A stretch of DNA of 64,000 nucleotides from Roseburia sp. (lineage in GTDB: Bacteria > Bacillota > Clostridia > Lachnospirales > Lachnospiraceae), in the NCBI GenBank assembly GCA_023664725.1, contig JAMPFA010000004.1, positions 1 through 64,000 of the forward strand, written 5' to 3'. The notes under the pieces are model-generated. The model saw only the letters and a list, made by a program, of their open reading frames with translations, was not told the origin of the DNA and ran no database searches. A program made the translations under genes and the position numbers. This document shows positions 10,011 to 19,083 of this stretch, piece after piece. Position 1 is the stretch's first letter; each line of letters starts with the position of its first letter.

Positions 10011-10048
10011 GGGGCAGATGCGGAAAGTGCGTGTCTGCCCGTTTTTTT
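10011..10048 (+). terminator. Intrinsic terminator of the flgF-flgG-flgJ operon
   Basis: Stem GGGCAGA (10012-10018) with TCTGCCC (10034-10040), followed by GTTTTTTT. Confidence 0.85.
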
Positions 10049-10085
10049 CTATGGAGGCAGACAAAAGTGCAAAAAGGAATATATT

Positions 10086-12290
10086 ATGGAAACAATCAAA
10101 GGTTATGTAGACCACATTATTTTTCGGAATGAGGATAACGGGTATACCGTGTTTGTGCTGGTGTATGAGGAGGAAGAACTCACCTGTGTGGGGACATTTC
10201 CTGTGGTCAGCCAGGGAGAAAATGTTAAGCTTGAGGGAGAGTTTACAGAGCATCCGCTCTACGGCAGGCAGTTTAGCGCCAGAGGGATGGAGGAGTGTGA
10301 ACCAGAGGATGAGATGGCTATGGAACGCTATCTTGGCTCCGGCGCCATTAAAGGGATCGGTGCAGCACTGGCGGCCCGGATCGTCCGGCGCTTTAAGAAG
10401 GATACATTTCGGATCATAGAGGAAGAACCGGAACGCCTTGCGGAGATTAAGGGGATCAGCCAGAGAATGGCCATGGAGATTTCCGACCAGGTAGCGGAAA
10501 AGCGTGATCTGCGCCAGGCCATGATTTTTTTGCAGCAGTACGGCATTACCCTAAATTTGGGAGTGAAAATATATCAGAGATATGGTCAGGAAATATATCG
10601 GATCATAAAAGAAAATCCCTATCAGCTTGCCGACGACATCAAAGGGGTTGGGTTTAAGATCGCAGACGAAATTGCGGCGAAGGTGGGAATCCGGGGAGAC
10701 TCGGATTTTCGCATCAGAAGCGGAATCTTGTATGTGCTGCTCCAGGCATCCGGGGAGGGACACACCTATCTTCCGAGGGAAGAACTGACAGAGAGAACGT
10801 CCCAGATGTTGTCTGTGGCTCCGGAGCTAATCGAAAAACATTATATGGATCTGGCCATTGAGAAGAAGCTTATGATACGAGGAGAGCATATCTACGCTGC
10901 GGTGTACTATTATATGGAAGCCTCCGTTGCGTCCATGCTGAAAGATCTGAATGTGACTTACCCTGTTCCTGATAAAGAGATAGAACAGCAGATCGTAAAG
11001 ATAGAACAGCAGGCCAACATTGAACCGGATGATATGCAGTTTTCGGCGGTAAAAGAGGCAGTAAAAAACGGGCTTCTGATTATCACCGGAGGGCCGGGAA
11101 CGGGAAAGACCACCACCATCAACACTATTATCAAATACTTTGAGCTGGAGGGGATGGACATATTTCTGGCAGCCCCCACCGGCAGGGCGGCAAAGAGGAT
11201 GAGTGACACTACAGGATATGAGGCGAGGACCATCCACCGGATGCTGGAGCTAAATGGAGGGATGGAGGACAATGCCGGATTTTCCAGAAATGCGGACAAG
11301 CCCCTGGAGACAGATGTGATTATTATTGATGAGATGTCCATGGTGGATATCTCGCTGATGCACTCTCTCTTAAAAGCGGTATCACCGGGGACAAGGTTGA
11401 TCCTGGTGGGGGATGTGAACCAGCTTCCCAGTGTGGGGCCGGGCAGTGTTTTGAAGGACGCCATAGAGTCAGAGGCATTTCCGGTGGTGAAGCTGACAAA
11501 AATTTTCCGTCAGGCCACAAAGAGCGATATCGTGGTGAACGCTCACAAGATCAACAACGGAGAACAGGTGTCTTTGGACAATAAGAGCATGGACTTTTTC
11601 TTTTTGAAAAGATATGAGGCGGATAAAATTATTAACGTGATGATTCAGCTTATCGCCCAGAAGCTGCCAAAATTTGTGGATGCGTCGCCATTTGACATCC
11701 AGGTACTCACCCCTATGCGGAAAGGACTTCTGGGAGTGGAGCGGTTAAACGGGATTTTGCAGCAGTACCTGAATCCTCCTGCCAGGGAGAAAAAGGAATA
11801 CCAGCATGGAGAGCATACCTTTCGTGAAGGGGATAAGGTGATGCAGATCAAAAACAATTATCAGCTGGAGTGGGAGATCACCAACAAGTACGGGCTTTGC
11901 ATAGACAAGGGGCTTGGAGTCTTTAACGGGGATATGGGGATTGTCCGGGAGATTAACGATTATGCAGAGACCATGACGGTAGAGTTTGAGGAGGGGCGCA
12001 AAGTAGATTACTCCTTAAACGGCCTGGAGGAGCTGGAACTGGCATATGCCATCACCATACACAAATCCCAGGGCTCCGAGTATCCGGCAGTGGTGATCCC
12101 TCTTTTAAACGGCCCCAAAATGCTGATGAACAGAAATCTTCTCTACACGGCAGTGACAAGGGCAAGAAAATGTGTTACCATTGTGGGGGATGACAGAACA
12201 TTTGAGGGGATGGTCGGCAATAACACCCAGCAGAAACGTTATTCCGGCCTGAGGGAGGAAATTAATTCCACAAATCTTGAGATGACATAA
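10086..12290 (+). CDS. recD2: RecD2 family ATP-dependent DNA helicase
   Basis: Superfamily 1B 5'-3' helicase of the RecBC-independent RecD2 type, linked to replication fork and mismatch/oxidative repair in Firmicutes. 734 residues: N-terminal OB-like region, helix-hairpin-helix segments near residues 85-200 (GSGAIKGIGAALA, IKGISQRMA, IKGVGFKIADEIA), Walker A GGPGTGKT at 335-342, Walker B IIDEMSMVD, motif III GDVNQLPSVGPG, and C-terminal UvrD-like motif AITIHKSQGSEYPAVV. Start METIKGYVDHIIFRNEDNGYTV is family-typical. It is followed after 23 bases by comFC, an order often seen in Clostridia. Confidence 0.95.
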   Translation: METIKGYVDHIIFRNEDNGYTVFVLVYEEEELTCVGTFPVVSQGENVKLEGEFTEHPLYGRQFSARGMEECEPEDEMAMERYLGSGAIKGIGAALAARIVRRFKKDTFRIIEEEPERLAEIKGISQRMAMEISDQVAEKRDLRQAMIFLQQYGITLNLGVKIYQRYGQEIYRIIKENPYQLADDIKGVGFKIADEIAAKVGIRGDSDFRIRSGILYVLLQASGEGHTYLPREELTERTSQMLSVAPELIEKHYMDLAIEKKLMIRGEHIYAAVYYYMEASVASMLKDLNVTYPVPDKEIEQQIVKIEQQANIEPDDMQFSAVKEAVKNGLLIITGGPGTGKTTTINTIIKYFELEGMDIFLAAPTGRAAKRMSDTTGYEARTIHRMLELNGGMEDNAGFSRNADKPLETDVIIIDEMSMVDISLMHSLLKAVSPGTRLILVGDVNQLPSVGPGSVLKDAIESEAFPVVKLTKIFRQATKSDIVVNAHKINNGEQVSLDNKSMDFFFLKRYEADKIINVMIQLIAQKLPKFVDASPFDIQVLTPMRKGLLGVERLNGILQQYLNPPAREKKEYQHGEHTFREGDKVMQIKNNYQLEWEITNKYGLCIDKGLGVFNGDMGIVREINDYAETMTVEFEEGRKVDYSLNGLEELELAYAITIHKSQGSEYPAVVIPLLNGPKMLMNRNLLYTAVTRARKCVTIVGDDRTFEGMVGNNTQQKRYSGLREEINSTNLEMT

Positions 12291-12313
12291 TCCTGTCTTT
12301 GGGAGGCGGTAAA

Positions 12314-13066
12314 TTGAAAATAAAAACAAAATTAAATAAATGCATTACATTCTGTAAAAAACTGGATGCCTGGGGGTTGGATTTGTTGTATCCTCCCAGG
12401 TGTCCCATTTGTGATGAGGTGGCGACGGAGGGATATCCTATCTGTTCTCTTTGCCGCAGAAGCATTCGGACAGCGGAGGAGCCTGTGTGTAAAAAGTGCG
12501 GAAAGCCTGTAAGCGGGGAGAGAAAGGAATTTTGCAGTGACTGTGCCAGGAAAAAGCATGAGTTTACTCAGGGGAAGGCTTTGTGGGTCTATGAGAAAAA
12601 AGTCAGGGAGTCCATCTATCGTTTTAAATATCAGAACAGGAGAGATTACGGAAAGGTGTATGCGAGAGAAATGGCAGAGCGCTACGGCGGATGGATACGG
12701 CGTAATGAGATCCAGGCAATTATTCCCATTCCCCTGTATCCCGGAAAGAAAAAGCAGCGGGGATTTAACCAGGCGGAAGTGGCGGCTGTGGAGCTGGGGA
12801 AGATCCTGGGACTTCCCGTGGAGCGGGATCTTTTGATCCGTACCCGCAATACCAGGCCTCAGAAAGAATTGAGTGAAGCGGAGCGAAAAAATAATCTGAA
12901 AAAGTCTTTTAAAACTGTGAAAAGTGTAGTACAATTAAAGCACATTCTCATAATTGATGATATTTACACTACAGGAAGTACGATTGATGCAGCGTCATCG
13001 GCGCTAAAACAGTGTGGAGCCGGGGAGGTATATTTTTGCTGTGTTGGGATCGGTACAGATTTTTAG
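12314..13066 (+). CDS. comFC: ComF family phosphoribosyltransferase-like protein
   Basis: Role inferred from family: late competence/DNA processing during natural transformation, though widespread in species not known to transform. I chose TTG 12314 because GGGAGG (12301-12306) sits 7 bases upstream; a TTG at 12299 has no ribosome site. The 250 residues carry an N-terminal zinc-binding part with four CxxC pairs (CPIC, CSLC, CKKCG, CSDC) and a C-terminal PRTase motif IIDDIYTTGSTID. It lies directly before a YvyF-like gene, as in the comF operon of B. subtilis; comFA is absent here. Confidence 0.9.
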   Translation: MKIKTKLNKCITFCKKLDAWGLDLLYPPRCPICDEVATEGYPICSLCRRSIRTAEEPVCKKCGKPVSGERKEFCSDCARKKHEFTQGKALWVYEKKVRESIYRFKYQNRRDYGKVYAREMAERYGGWIRRNEIQAIIPIPLYPGKKKQRGFNQAEVAAVELGKILGLPVERDLLIRTRNTRPQKELSEAERKNNLKKSFKTVKSVVQLKHILIIDDIYTTGSTIDAASSALKQCGAGEVYFCCVGIGTDF

Positions 13067-13078
13067 GAGGACAGGGAA

Positions 13079-13483
13079 ATGGATGTTAGAAGTTGCAGAA
13101 GTTGCGGAAGACTATTTAATTACTTACAGGGAACTCCGATTTGTCCTGCCTGCAAAAATAAGTTGGAAGTAAAATTTGAACAGGTAAAGGCATATATCAG
13201 GGAGCATGGGACAGCACCCATGCAGAAGATATCAGATGAAAACGATGTTTCGGTGAAACAGCTAAAACAGTGGGTGAAAGAGGAGCGTCTGGCGTTTCCG
13301 GATGATTCACCTGTGGGGATTGAGTGCGAGAACTGTGGAACTATGATCCGTACAGGCAAATACTGTGCAAAATGTAAAAATGAAATTGCCAGCAGTCTGC
13401 AGAAAATGTATGCGATAGAACCGCCGGAAGTGGTGGAGAAGAAGAAAAAAGATAAAGACAAGATGCGTTTCCTGGATCGGTAA
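13079..13483 (+). CDS. yvyF: Flagellar operon protein, YvyF/TIGR03826-like
   Basis: 134 residues with an N-terminal zinc ribbon (CRSCGRLF...CPACKNK), a central helix-turn-helix-like segment (ISDENDVSVKQLKQWVKEERL), a second zinc ribbon (CENCGTMIRTGKYCAKCKNEI) and a Lys-rich tail. This architecture fits the YvyF family, encoded between comFC and flgM in bacilli. Here flgM does not follow. Inference: a cytosolic regulator linked to flagellar gene expression. RBS AGGAGG lies 12 bases upstream, and it is the last gene before a terminator. Confidence 0.75.
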   Translation: MDVRSCRSCGRLFNYLQGTPICPACKNKLEVKFEQVKAYIREHGTAPMQKISDENDVSVKQLKQWVKEERLAFPDDSPVGIECENCGTMIRTGKYCAKCKNEIASSLQKMYAIEPPEVVEKKKKDKDKMRFLDR

Positions 13484-13490
13484 TAGATTC

Positions 13491-13525
13491 AAAAAGGATG
13501 ATTTTTATCATCCTTTTTCTTTTTG
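13491..13525 (+). terminator. Intrinsic terminator after yvyF
   Basis: Perfect 11-bp stem (13491-13501 with 13508-13518), loop TTTTTA, followed by CTTTTT. Confidence 0.88.
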
Positions 13526-13533
13526 GAAAAACT

Positions 13534-13561
13534 TTGCATTTATTGGGAAATGTGGTATACT
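13534..13561 (+). promoter_or_regulatory. Probable sigma-A promoter for the cdaA-glmM region
   Basis: TTGCAT at 13534-13539, 16-bp spacer, TATACT at 13556-13561, about 45 bases before the next start codon and directly after a terminator. It would drive the gene set from 13607 through glmM. Confidence 0.6.
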
Positions 13562-13606
13562 ATAAATACGTATGCAATTTGAAAAAAGCTTATATGGGGG
13601 CAGATT

Positions 13607-14005
13607 ATGCTAAATCAGGAACGTGTGGAAGAAATGATTCGCCTGGCGATTTTTGACCAGAAGGAAGGGGAAGCATGTAAACCGATGATACAGTATTTTC
13701 GCAAGGATTATATAGTGAAAGAATTGCTGAAGAGTTTTGTGACAGGCACCCTGGCGTTTGCGATTGTCATTGGTCTTGGGATTATGTGTCGGGCGGAGGA
13801 ACTTGTGAATTCCCTGAATACGGTGGATATCAAGGGCATTCTGATGGAATTTGGGACAGCATACCTTATATTTATGGCAGTATATTTTATCATTACCTAT
13901 GTAATATACTATAGAAGGTACAGCATAGGCAGGCAGAAAGTGAAAAAATATTATGTACATTTAAAAAAGGTGAGCCGTTTCTATCATCAGGAAGATCACA
14001 GTTAA
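13607..14005 (+). CDS. Small membrane protein of unknown function
   Basis: I do not recognise this family. 132 residues: a charged cytosolic N-terminus, two predicted membrane helices (about residues 44-62 and 83-102) and a basic C-terminus (YYRRYSIGRQKVKKYYVHLKK). RBS GGGGG precedes ATG 13607. Its stop overlaps a possible upstream start of the next gene. First gene downstream of the promoter that leads into cdaA; it may be a membrane partner in the same operon, but no function can be assigned. Confidence 0.75.
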   Translation: MLNQERVEEMIRLAIFDQKEGEACKPMIQYFRKDYIVKELLKSFVTGTLAFAIVIGLGIMCRAEELVNSLNTVDIKGILMEFGTAYLIFMAVYFIITYVIYYRRYSIGRQKVKKYYVHLKKVSRFYHQEDHS

Positions 14006-14049
14006 TGCAGTGTTTATCCGGACACTGTATGAGTCAGGAGGAGAAAGTT

Positions 14050-15057
14050 TTGACAGGTATATTGGAGTTTCGGGAAAAACTGAAAAGTTTTTATAGTAAA
14101 TATGATATTTTCGTCAATCCTTTACTGAAATTCATTTTGGCATTTGGTGTATTTTTTTCGATCAACAAAAATCTGGGGTTTGTGGGAAAACTCAGTGGAG
14201 GCTCTGTGACTTTGGCATTGTCTCTGGTCTGCGCTATCATCCCGGTGAATTTTATGATATTGCTGGCGGCAGCGCTGATCGTATTACAACTCTACTCCCT
14301 GTCCCTGGAAGTGGCGCTTATCGCATTGTTATTGTTTGTGCTGCTGTTTCTCCTGTATTTCCGTTTTGCCCCGAGGGACGGTGTTTATACGGTGCTGACC
14401 CCCATCTGTTTTGGATTTCAGATCGGACCGGTGATGCCTATGGCAGTGGGGCTTTTGCAGGAGGTGTATTCTGTGCTCAGTGTCCTCTGCGGCACTGTGG
14501 TGTATTTTTTTCTGAGCGGGGTGGTGCAAAATGCCTCTGTTCTGGGGGAGAAAAGTGAGAATACGGCAATTACTTCAAAATTTACTGCCACGCTGAATCA
14601 GTTTCTGGGAAATAAAGAGATGTATTTAATGCTGGTTACATTTTTTCTGGTGAGCCTGATCGTATATGTGATACGGAAGCTTTCCATTGATTATGCCTGG
14701 ACCATCGCTATCGTCACAGGGGCATTGGTGAATTTTATCGTGTTGTTTGCAGGGTATCTCATGCTTGGGATTTCAGGGAAAACCATGGGACTTGTCATAG
14801 GCACGCTGGTATCCCTGGGAGTGGCGTTTTTGTTGGAATTTATGTTTTTCAATCTGGACTACAGCCGTACGGAGCGGGTGCAGTTTGAGGATGACGAATA
14901 CTATTACTATGTGAAAGCTGTTCCGAAAATGTATGTGCCGGAACAGGAAAAACAGGTGAAGAAGATCAACTCTAAGAGTCACAGGAGTGATTCCGGCAGG
15001 GAGCTTAGAAGGCGGCTTTCAGAAGAAATGGATATTGATGAAGATATGTTCAGATAA
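14050..15057 (+). CDS. Polytopic membrane protein of unknown function
   Basis: About 335 residues with roughly ten predicted membrane helices and a charged cytosolic C-terminal tail of about 70 residues. I chose TTG 14050 because a strong AGGAGGAG lies just upstream; alternative in-frame ATGs at 14005 and 14029 lack a comparable ribosome site (14005 overlaps the previous stop). I do not recognise a characterised family. The position between a small membrane protein and the diadenylate cyclase operon suggests an envelope-related role; that is inference only. Confidence 0.75.
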   Translation: MTGILEFREKLKSFYSKYDIFVNPLLKFILAFGVFFSINKNLGFVGKLSGGSVTLALSLVCAIIPVNFMILLAAALIVLQLYSLSLEVALIALLLFVLLFLLYFRFAPRDGVYTVLTPICFGFQIGPVMPMAVGLLQEVYSVLSVLCGTVVYFFLSGVVQNASVLGEKSENTAITSKFTATLNQFLGNKEMYLMLVTFFLVSLIVYVIRKLSIDYAWTIAIVTGALVNFIVLFAGYLMLGISGKTMGLVIGTLVSLGVAFLLEFMFFNLDYSRTERVQFEDDEYYYYVKAVPKMYVPEQEKQVKKINSKSHRSDSGRELRRRLSEEMDIDEDMFR

Positions 15058-15086
15058 GAAAATCATTTGGAAAGGAAGTGGAACGC

Positions 15087-15995
15087 ATGGAACATTTTGT
15101 ATCAATGGTGGGTACTTTCAGAGATAAATATTTGACATGGATGAATCTTCCGGTGATTACCCAGATTGACATTGTGGAAATCATTATCATAGCGTTCTTA
15201 CTTTATAATGTTCTGGTGTGGATTAAAAACACCAGGGCGTGGATGTTGTTTAAAGGACTGCTGGTGATCCTCATGTTTGTTCTGGTGGCAGCGGTTTTTC
15301 AGATGAACACTATACTCTGGATTGCGGAGAAAACCATCAGTGTAGGAGTTATGGCGCTGGTGATCATCTTTCAGCCGGAACTTCGCCGGGCATTGGAGCA
15401 GCTTGGAAGGAAAAACTTCCTCACGGGCTGGCTGTCCTTTGAATTTGGGAAAAATGAAGTAAAAAAATTCAGCGATAAGACGATAAATGAACTGGTTAAG
15501 GCATGCTATGAGATGGGACGGGTAAAGACAGGCGCCCTGATCGTAATCGAGGATTCCGTAGTGCTCACCGAGTATGAGAGAACGGGGATCAGTGTGGATG
15601 CCATTGTCACCAGCCAGCTTCTAATCAATATATTTGAAAAGAATACGCCCCTGCATGACGGAGCGATTATCGTCCGGGGAGACAGAGTGGTTTCCGCCAC
15701 CTGCTATCTGCCTCTCTCTGACAATATGGAGCTGAGCAAGGAACTGGGAACCAGGCACAGGGCTGCCGTGGGGATCAGCGAGGTCAGCGACTCCATGACT
15801 ATCGTGGTATCTGAGGAGACGGGAAATATTTCTGTGGCAGTGGGAGGAAGCCTTATGCGAAGCCTGACTCAGGATCAGTTGAAAGCGCAGTTAAAGATGC
15901 TCAAACAGAAGTACGAGCCGGAAAAGAAAAGGCGGGGCTTGCTGAAAAGGAGGCTAAAAGATGCTCAAAAAGATAACCAAGCTGATTACAAATAA
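15087..15995 (+). CDS. cdaA: Diadenylate cyclase CdaA
   Basis: Membrane-bound enzyme that makes c-di-AMP from two ATP. 302 residues from ATG 15087 (AAAGGA 10 bases upstream; an in-frame GTG at 15078 has no proper spacing). Three N-terminal membrane helices (about residues 28-45, 56-74, 80-97) precede the DAC domain, with DGA at 191-193 and RHR at 223-225, both needed for catalysis. The 3' end overlaps cdaR by 35 bases, and glmM follows. Known: cdaA-cdaR-glmM is a conserved Firmicute module in which CdaR and GlmM bind and modulate CdaA. Here the module is complete. Confidence 0.96.
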   Translation: MEHFVSMVGTFRDKYLTWMNLPVITQIDIVEIIIIAFLLYNVLVWIKNTRAWMLFKGLLVILMFVLVAAVFQMNTILWIAEKTISVGVMALVIIFQPELRRALEQLGRKNFLTGWLSFEFGKNEVKKFSDKTINELVKACYEMGRVKTGALIVIEDSVVLTEYERTGISVDAIVTSQLLINIFEKNTPLHDGAIIVRGDRVVSATCYLPLSDNMELSKELGTRHRAAVGISEVSDSMTIVVSEETGNISVAVGGSLMRSLTQDQLKAQLKMLKQKYEPEKKRRGLLKRRLKDAQKDNQADYK

Positions 15996-17379
15996 CTTCG
16001 GGCTGAAAGTTTTGGCTGTCCTGTTTTCCGTAGCTCTTTGGCTTGTGGTGGTGAATATTGATGATCCAAAGACTACCAGGACATTTACCACTACGGTAAG
16101 TGTGGAAAATGGGAATTATCTGACGGGAATTGGAAAATACTATGAAATTGTAAACAATACAAGTACTGTTACCTTTAAGGCCAGCGGAAAACGCTCCTAT
16201 CTGGAGCGCATGAGCAATTCGGATTTTCGTGCAGTGGCAGATCTGGAAGCCATTGAGAATATGAACCGGGTGCCCATAGACATCACGCCTCAACGGTACA
16301 CCAGTAATGTGTCTGTGACCAATAAGACATATTATCTGGAAGTGGCGGTGGAAGATCTGCGTTCAGAGTCCTTTGTGATCTCTGTGGAGACAGTGGGGGA
16401 AGTGGGAGATCAGAAAGCGTTGGGGTCTGTTAGCATTTCTCCCAATATATTAAGGGTTTCCGGGCCAAGTTCCGTGGTGGAGCAGGTAGATAAGGTTGTT
16501 GCAAGAGTAGATGTGAACAATATGACCACAGATATGATCGACAGTGTCATTCCTCTTCTCTATGACGCAAAGGGCAATGAGATGAACACATCGGAGCTGT
16601 CCTTTAACATGCAGAGTGTCACCGCATCAGTGCAGATTTTAGATACCAAGGAAGTTACCATTAATTTCCAGACATCGGGCACACCACCTGAGGGATATGA
16701 ATATATTGGAATAGAATACAATCCTCAGACGGTGCGGGTGAAAGGCCAGGTTGCGGTACTAAATACCATGAACAGCATAACGGTGCCAAAAGAGGTGCTG
16801 GATCTGACGGATGCCACGGAAGATATTGTAAAGACTGTGGATGTGTCCTCCTATCTGCCGGAGGGCGTTACCTTGATGGACAATGAGCAGGCAAAAATCG
16901 ATGTGACAGTGAAGCTTGAAAAGCATGAGACCAGGAAATTTAAGGTTCCCACCGCCAATATTACTGTGACCAATCTCTCGGATGAGTACAGCGTAGAGTT
17001 TTTGGAGGATGAGGTGGAGATTGAATTGGGAGGGCTTTCCACGGATCTGGATGAGCTGGATCCGGGAACTTTGACAGGAAGCATTGATGCCAGCGGTATG
17101 ACAGACGGAGAACACAAGTTAAATCTTGAATTAAATTTGGATGGAAGATTCGCTCTAGTGAGGTCGGCGACAGTTACCATCGATATCATTGATGTAAATA
17201 GTCTTGTGGGAGGCAGCACCAGCTCCACAAATGGAGGGGCGGGTGGAAATTCCTCTGGCGGCAATAACAGCAATAATACGACCAGCAATACAAATCAAAA
17301 TCAGAATACTACCGGCGGAAGTTCAGCAGATTTGGCAGACGACGAAGAAAGACAGGATGGCACAAAGAAAAATGATTAG
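15961..17379 (+). CDS. cdaR: CdaR (YbbR-domain regulator of CdaA)
   Basis: Extracytoplasmic regulator anchored by one N-terminal helix (about residues 13-31, FGLKVLAVLFSVALWLVVV). The 472 residues contain several YbbR repeats and end in a Ser/Gly/Asn/Thr/Gln-rich low-complexity tail of about 55 residues that looks unstructured. It overlaps cdaA by 35 bases, indicating translational coupling. CdaR binds the membrane part of CdaA in characterised species; whether it stimulates or inhibits differs between species. Confidence 0.92.
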   Translation: MLKKITKLITNNFGLKVLAVLFSVALWLVVVNIDDPKTTRTFTTTVSVENGNYLTGIGKYYEIVNNTSTVTFKASGKRSYLERMSNSDFRAVADLEAIENMNRVPIDITPQRYTSNVSVTNKTYYLEVAVEDLRSESFVISVETVGEVGDQKALGSVSISPNILRVSGPSSVVEQVDKVVARVDVNNMTTDMIDSVIPLLYDAKGNEMNTSELSFNMQSVTASVQILDTKEVTINFQTSGTPPEGYEYIGIEYNPQTVRVKGQVAVLNTMNSITVPKEVLDLTDATEDIVKTVDVSSYLPEGVTLMDNEQAKIDVTVKLEKHETRKFKVPTANITVTNLSDEYSVEFLEDEVEIELGGLSTDLDELDPGTLTGSIDASGMTDGEHKLNLELNLDGRFALVRSATVTIDIIDVNSLVGGSTSSTNGGAGGNSSGGNNSNNTTSNTNQNQNTTGGSSADLADDEERQDGTKKND

Positions 17380-17417
17380 CGTTTGGCCGGAGAGACTATA
17401 GTTGATGGAGGATGAAT

Positions 17418-18767
17418 ATGAGCAGAATGTTTGGTACAGACGGTGTACGGGGAGTTGCAGGTACGGAGCTTACCATAGAGCTGGCAATGAAGCTTGGGAT
17501 GGCGGGCGCCTATGTCCTCACAAGAGAGCAGGAGCATCAGCCCACGATTATTGTGGGATGTGATACGAGGATTTCCGGAGGAATGTTGGCCAGTGCGCTG
17601 ATGGCAGGGATTTGTGCCGTAGGTGCAAATGCCATCTATGTGGGGGTGGTTCCCACGCCGGCCATCGCCTATCTCACAAGAAAGCATAAGGTGGATGCAG
17701 GAGTCGTGATTTCCGCATCCCACAATCCTATGGAGTTTAACGGCATCAAGTTCTTTAACGGAGAGGGATACAAGTTAAAGGATGAGCTGGAGGACGAGAT
17801 TGAAAACTTGATCAGAAACAATATGAAAGATGTGCCTGTCCCTACAGGCTCAGGTGTTGGAAAAATTGAATACAGATTTGATATTCAGGAAGAGTATATT
17901 TCTTTTATGAAGAAAAGGGTTCCGGTAGATCTGTCTGGCTTAAAGATCGTTGTGGACTGTGCAGAGGGCGCTTCCTACTACACTTCTGTAAAGACTTTAC
18001 AGGAGCTTGGGGCAAATCTGGTAAGCATCCACACAGACCCAGACGGAACTAATATCAATTCCAACTGCGGTTCCACTCATATGTCAGAGCTGCAGGCAAG
18101 GGTAGTTTACGAGAAAGCTGACATTGGAATTGCCTTTGACGGGGATGCCGACAGAATGCTGGCGGTTGATGAGCGGGGAAAGCTTGTGGACGGTGACCAG
18201 ATCATGGCCATCATCGGAAATCATATGAAGAGACAGGGGAAATTAAAACAGGATACAATAGTTGTAACTGTTATGACAAATTTAGGGTTTTCTCTTATGG
18301 GAGAAAGGGAAAACATTCACATTGAAAAGACAAAAGTGGGTGACCGCTATGTGCTTGAGAACATGCTGGAAAATGGATATAACCTGGGTGGAGAACAGTC
18401 GGGCCATATTATTTTCCTGGACGATAATACCACAGGGGATGGTTTGCTCAGTGCGCTGCACCTTTTAAAGGTAATGGTAGATACCAAGGAAAAATTGTCG
18501 GACCTGGCATCAATAATGGAAGTCCTGCCTCAGGCGCTGGTAAATGCAAAAGTTCCAAACCACAAAAAGGAACATTATATGGACTATGCGGAAATTGCAG
18601 AGGCCATCCAGGTGTTGGAAGAGAAATTCAACGGTGAGGGAAGGGTGCTTATTCGTCCTTCCGGGACAGAGCCGTTGGTTCGTGTGATGATTGAGGGGAA
18701 GGATCAGCAGGAGATTGAAAGAGACGCAAAAGCACTGGCGAAACTCATCACGGAGATTATGCTTTAA
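17418..18767 (+). CDS. glmM: Phosphoglucosamine mutase
   Basis: Converts glucosamine-6-phosphate to glucosamine-1-phosphate for UDP-GlcNAc and peptidoglycan synthesis. 449 residues from ATG 17418, which is better spaced from GGAGG (17407-17411) than ATG 17412. Start [15 protein letters not shown] is diagnostic. Catalytic Ser101 lies in SASHNP, the metal site is DGDADR and the sugar-phosphate loop is RPSGTEP. Third gene of the cdaA-cdaR-glmM module. Confidence 0.97.
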   Translation: MSRMFGTDGVRGVAGTELTIELAMKLGMAGAYVLTREQEHQPTIIVGCDTRISGGMLASALMAGICAVGANAIYVGVVPTPAIAYLTRKHKVDAGVVISASHNPMEFNGIKFFNGEGYKLKDELEDEIENLIRNNMKDVPVPTGSGVGKIEYRFDIQEEYISFMKKRVPVDLSGLKIVVDCAEGASYYTSVKTLQELGANLVSIHTDPDGTNINSNCGSTHMSELQARVVYEKADIGIAFDGDADRMLAVDERGKLVDGDQIMAIIGNHMKRQGKLKQDTIVVTVMTNLGFSLMGERENIHIEKTKVGDRYVLENMLENGYNLGGEQSGHIIFLDDNTTGDGLLSALHLLKVMVDTKEKLSDLASIMEVLPQALVNAKVPNHKKEHYMDYAEIAEAIQVLEEKFNGEGRVLIRPSGTEPLVRVMIEGKDQQEIERDAKALAKLITEIML

Positions 18768-18787
18768 ATCAGACAGGGGGAAGAAAA

Positions 18788-19051
18788 ATGGTTAGTCAGA
18801 AGATTACGATAAAAAATCCTAGCGGCCTGCATCTTCGGCCGGCGGGGATTCTTTGTAAGGAAGCGATGAATTTTAAATCTTTGATCACCTTTCAGTATAG
18901 AGGCAATACAGCTAACGCAAAAAGTGTGCTGAGCGTTTTGGGGGCATGTATCAAGTGTGGGGATGAGATTGAACTTGTCTGTGAGGGGGAAGATGAGGAG
19001 AAAGCCCTTGCCTACCTTGTACAGATCATCGAGGATGGATTGGGCGAATAG
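18788..19051 (+). CDS. HPr family phosphocarrier protein
   Basis: 87 residues. Both regulatory positions of HPr are present: His15 in the motif GLHLRPAG (phosphorylated by Enzyme I) and Ser46 in NAKSVL (target of HPr kinase). Either a general PTS phosphocarrier or an HPr paralogue. It sits 20 bases after glmM, so it is probably cotranscribed with cell-wall precursor genes; that could couple carbon state to amino-sugar supply, but the location is only suggestive. RBS GGGGGAAG. Confidence 0.92.
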   Translation: MVSQKITIKNPSGLHLRPAGILCKEAMNFKSLITFQYRGNTANAKSVLSVLGACIKCGDEIELVCEGEDEEKALAYLVQIIEDGLGE

Positions 19052-19083
19052 ACAGACCAGGAAATATAGGAGGACAGGCTTTT

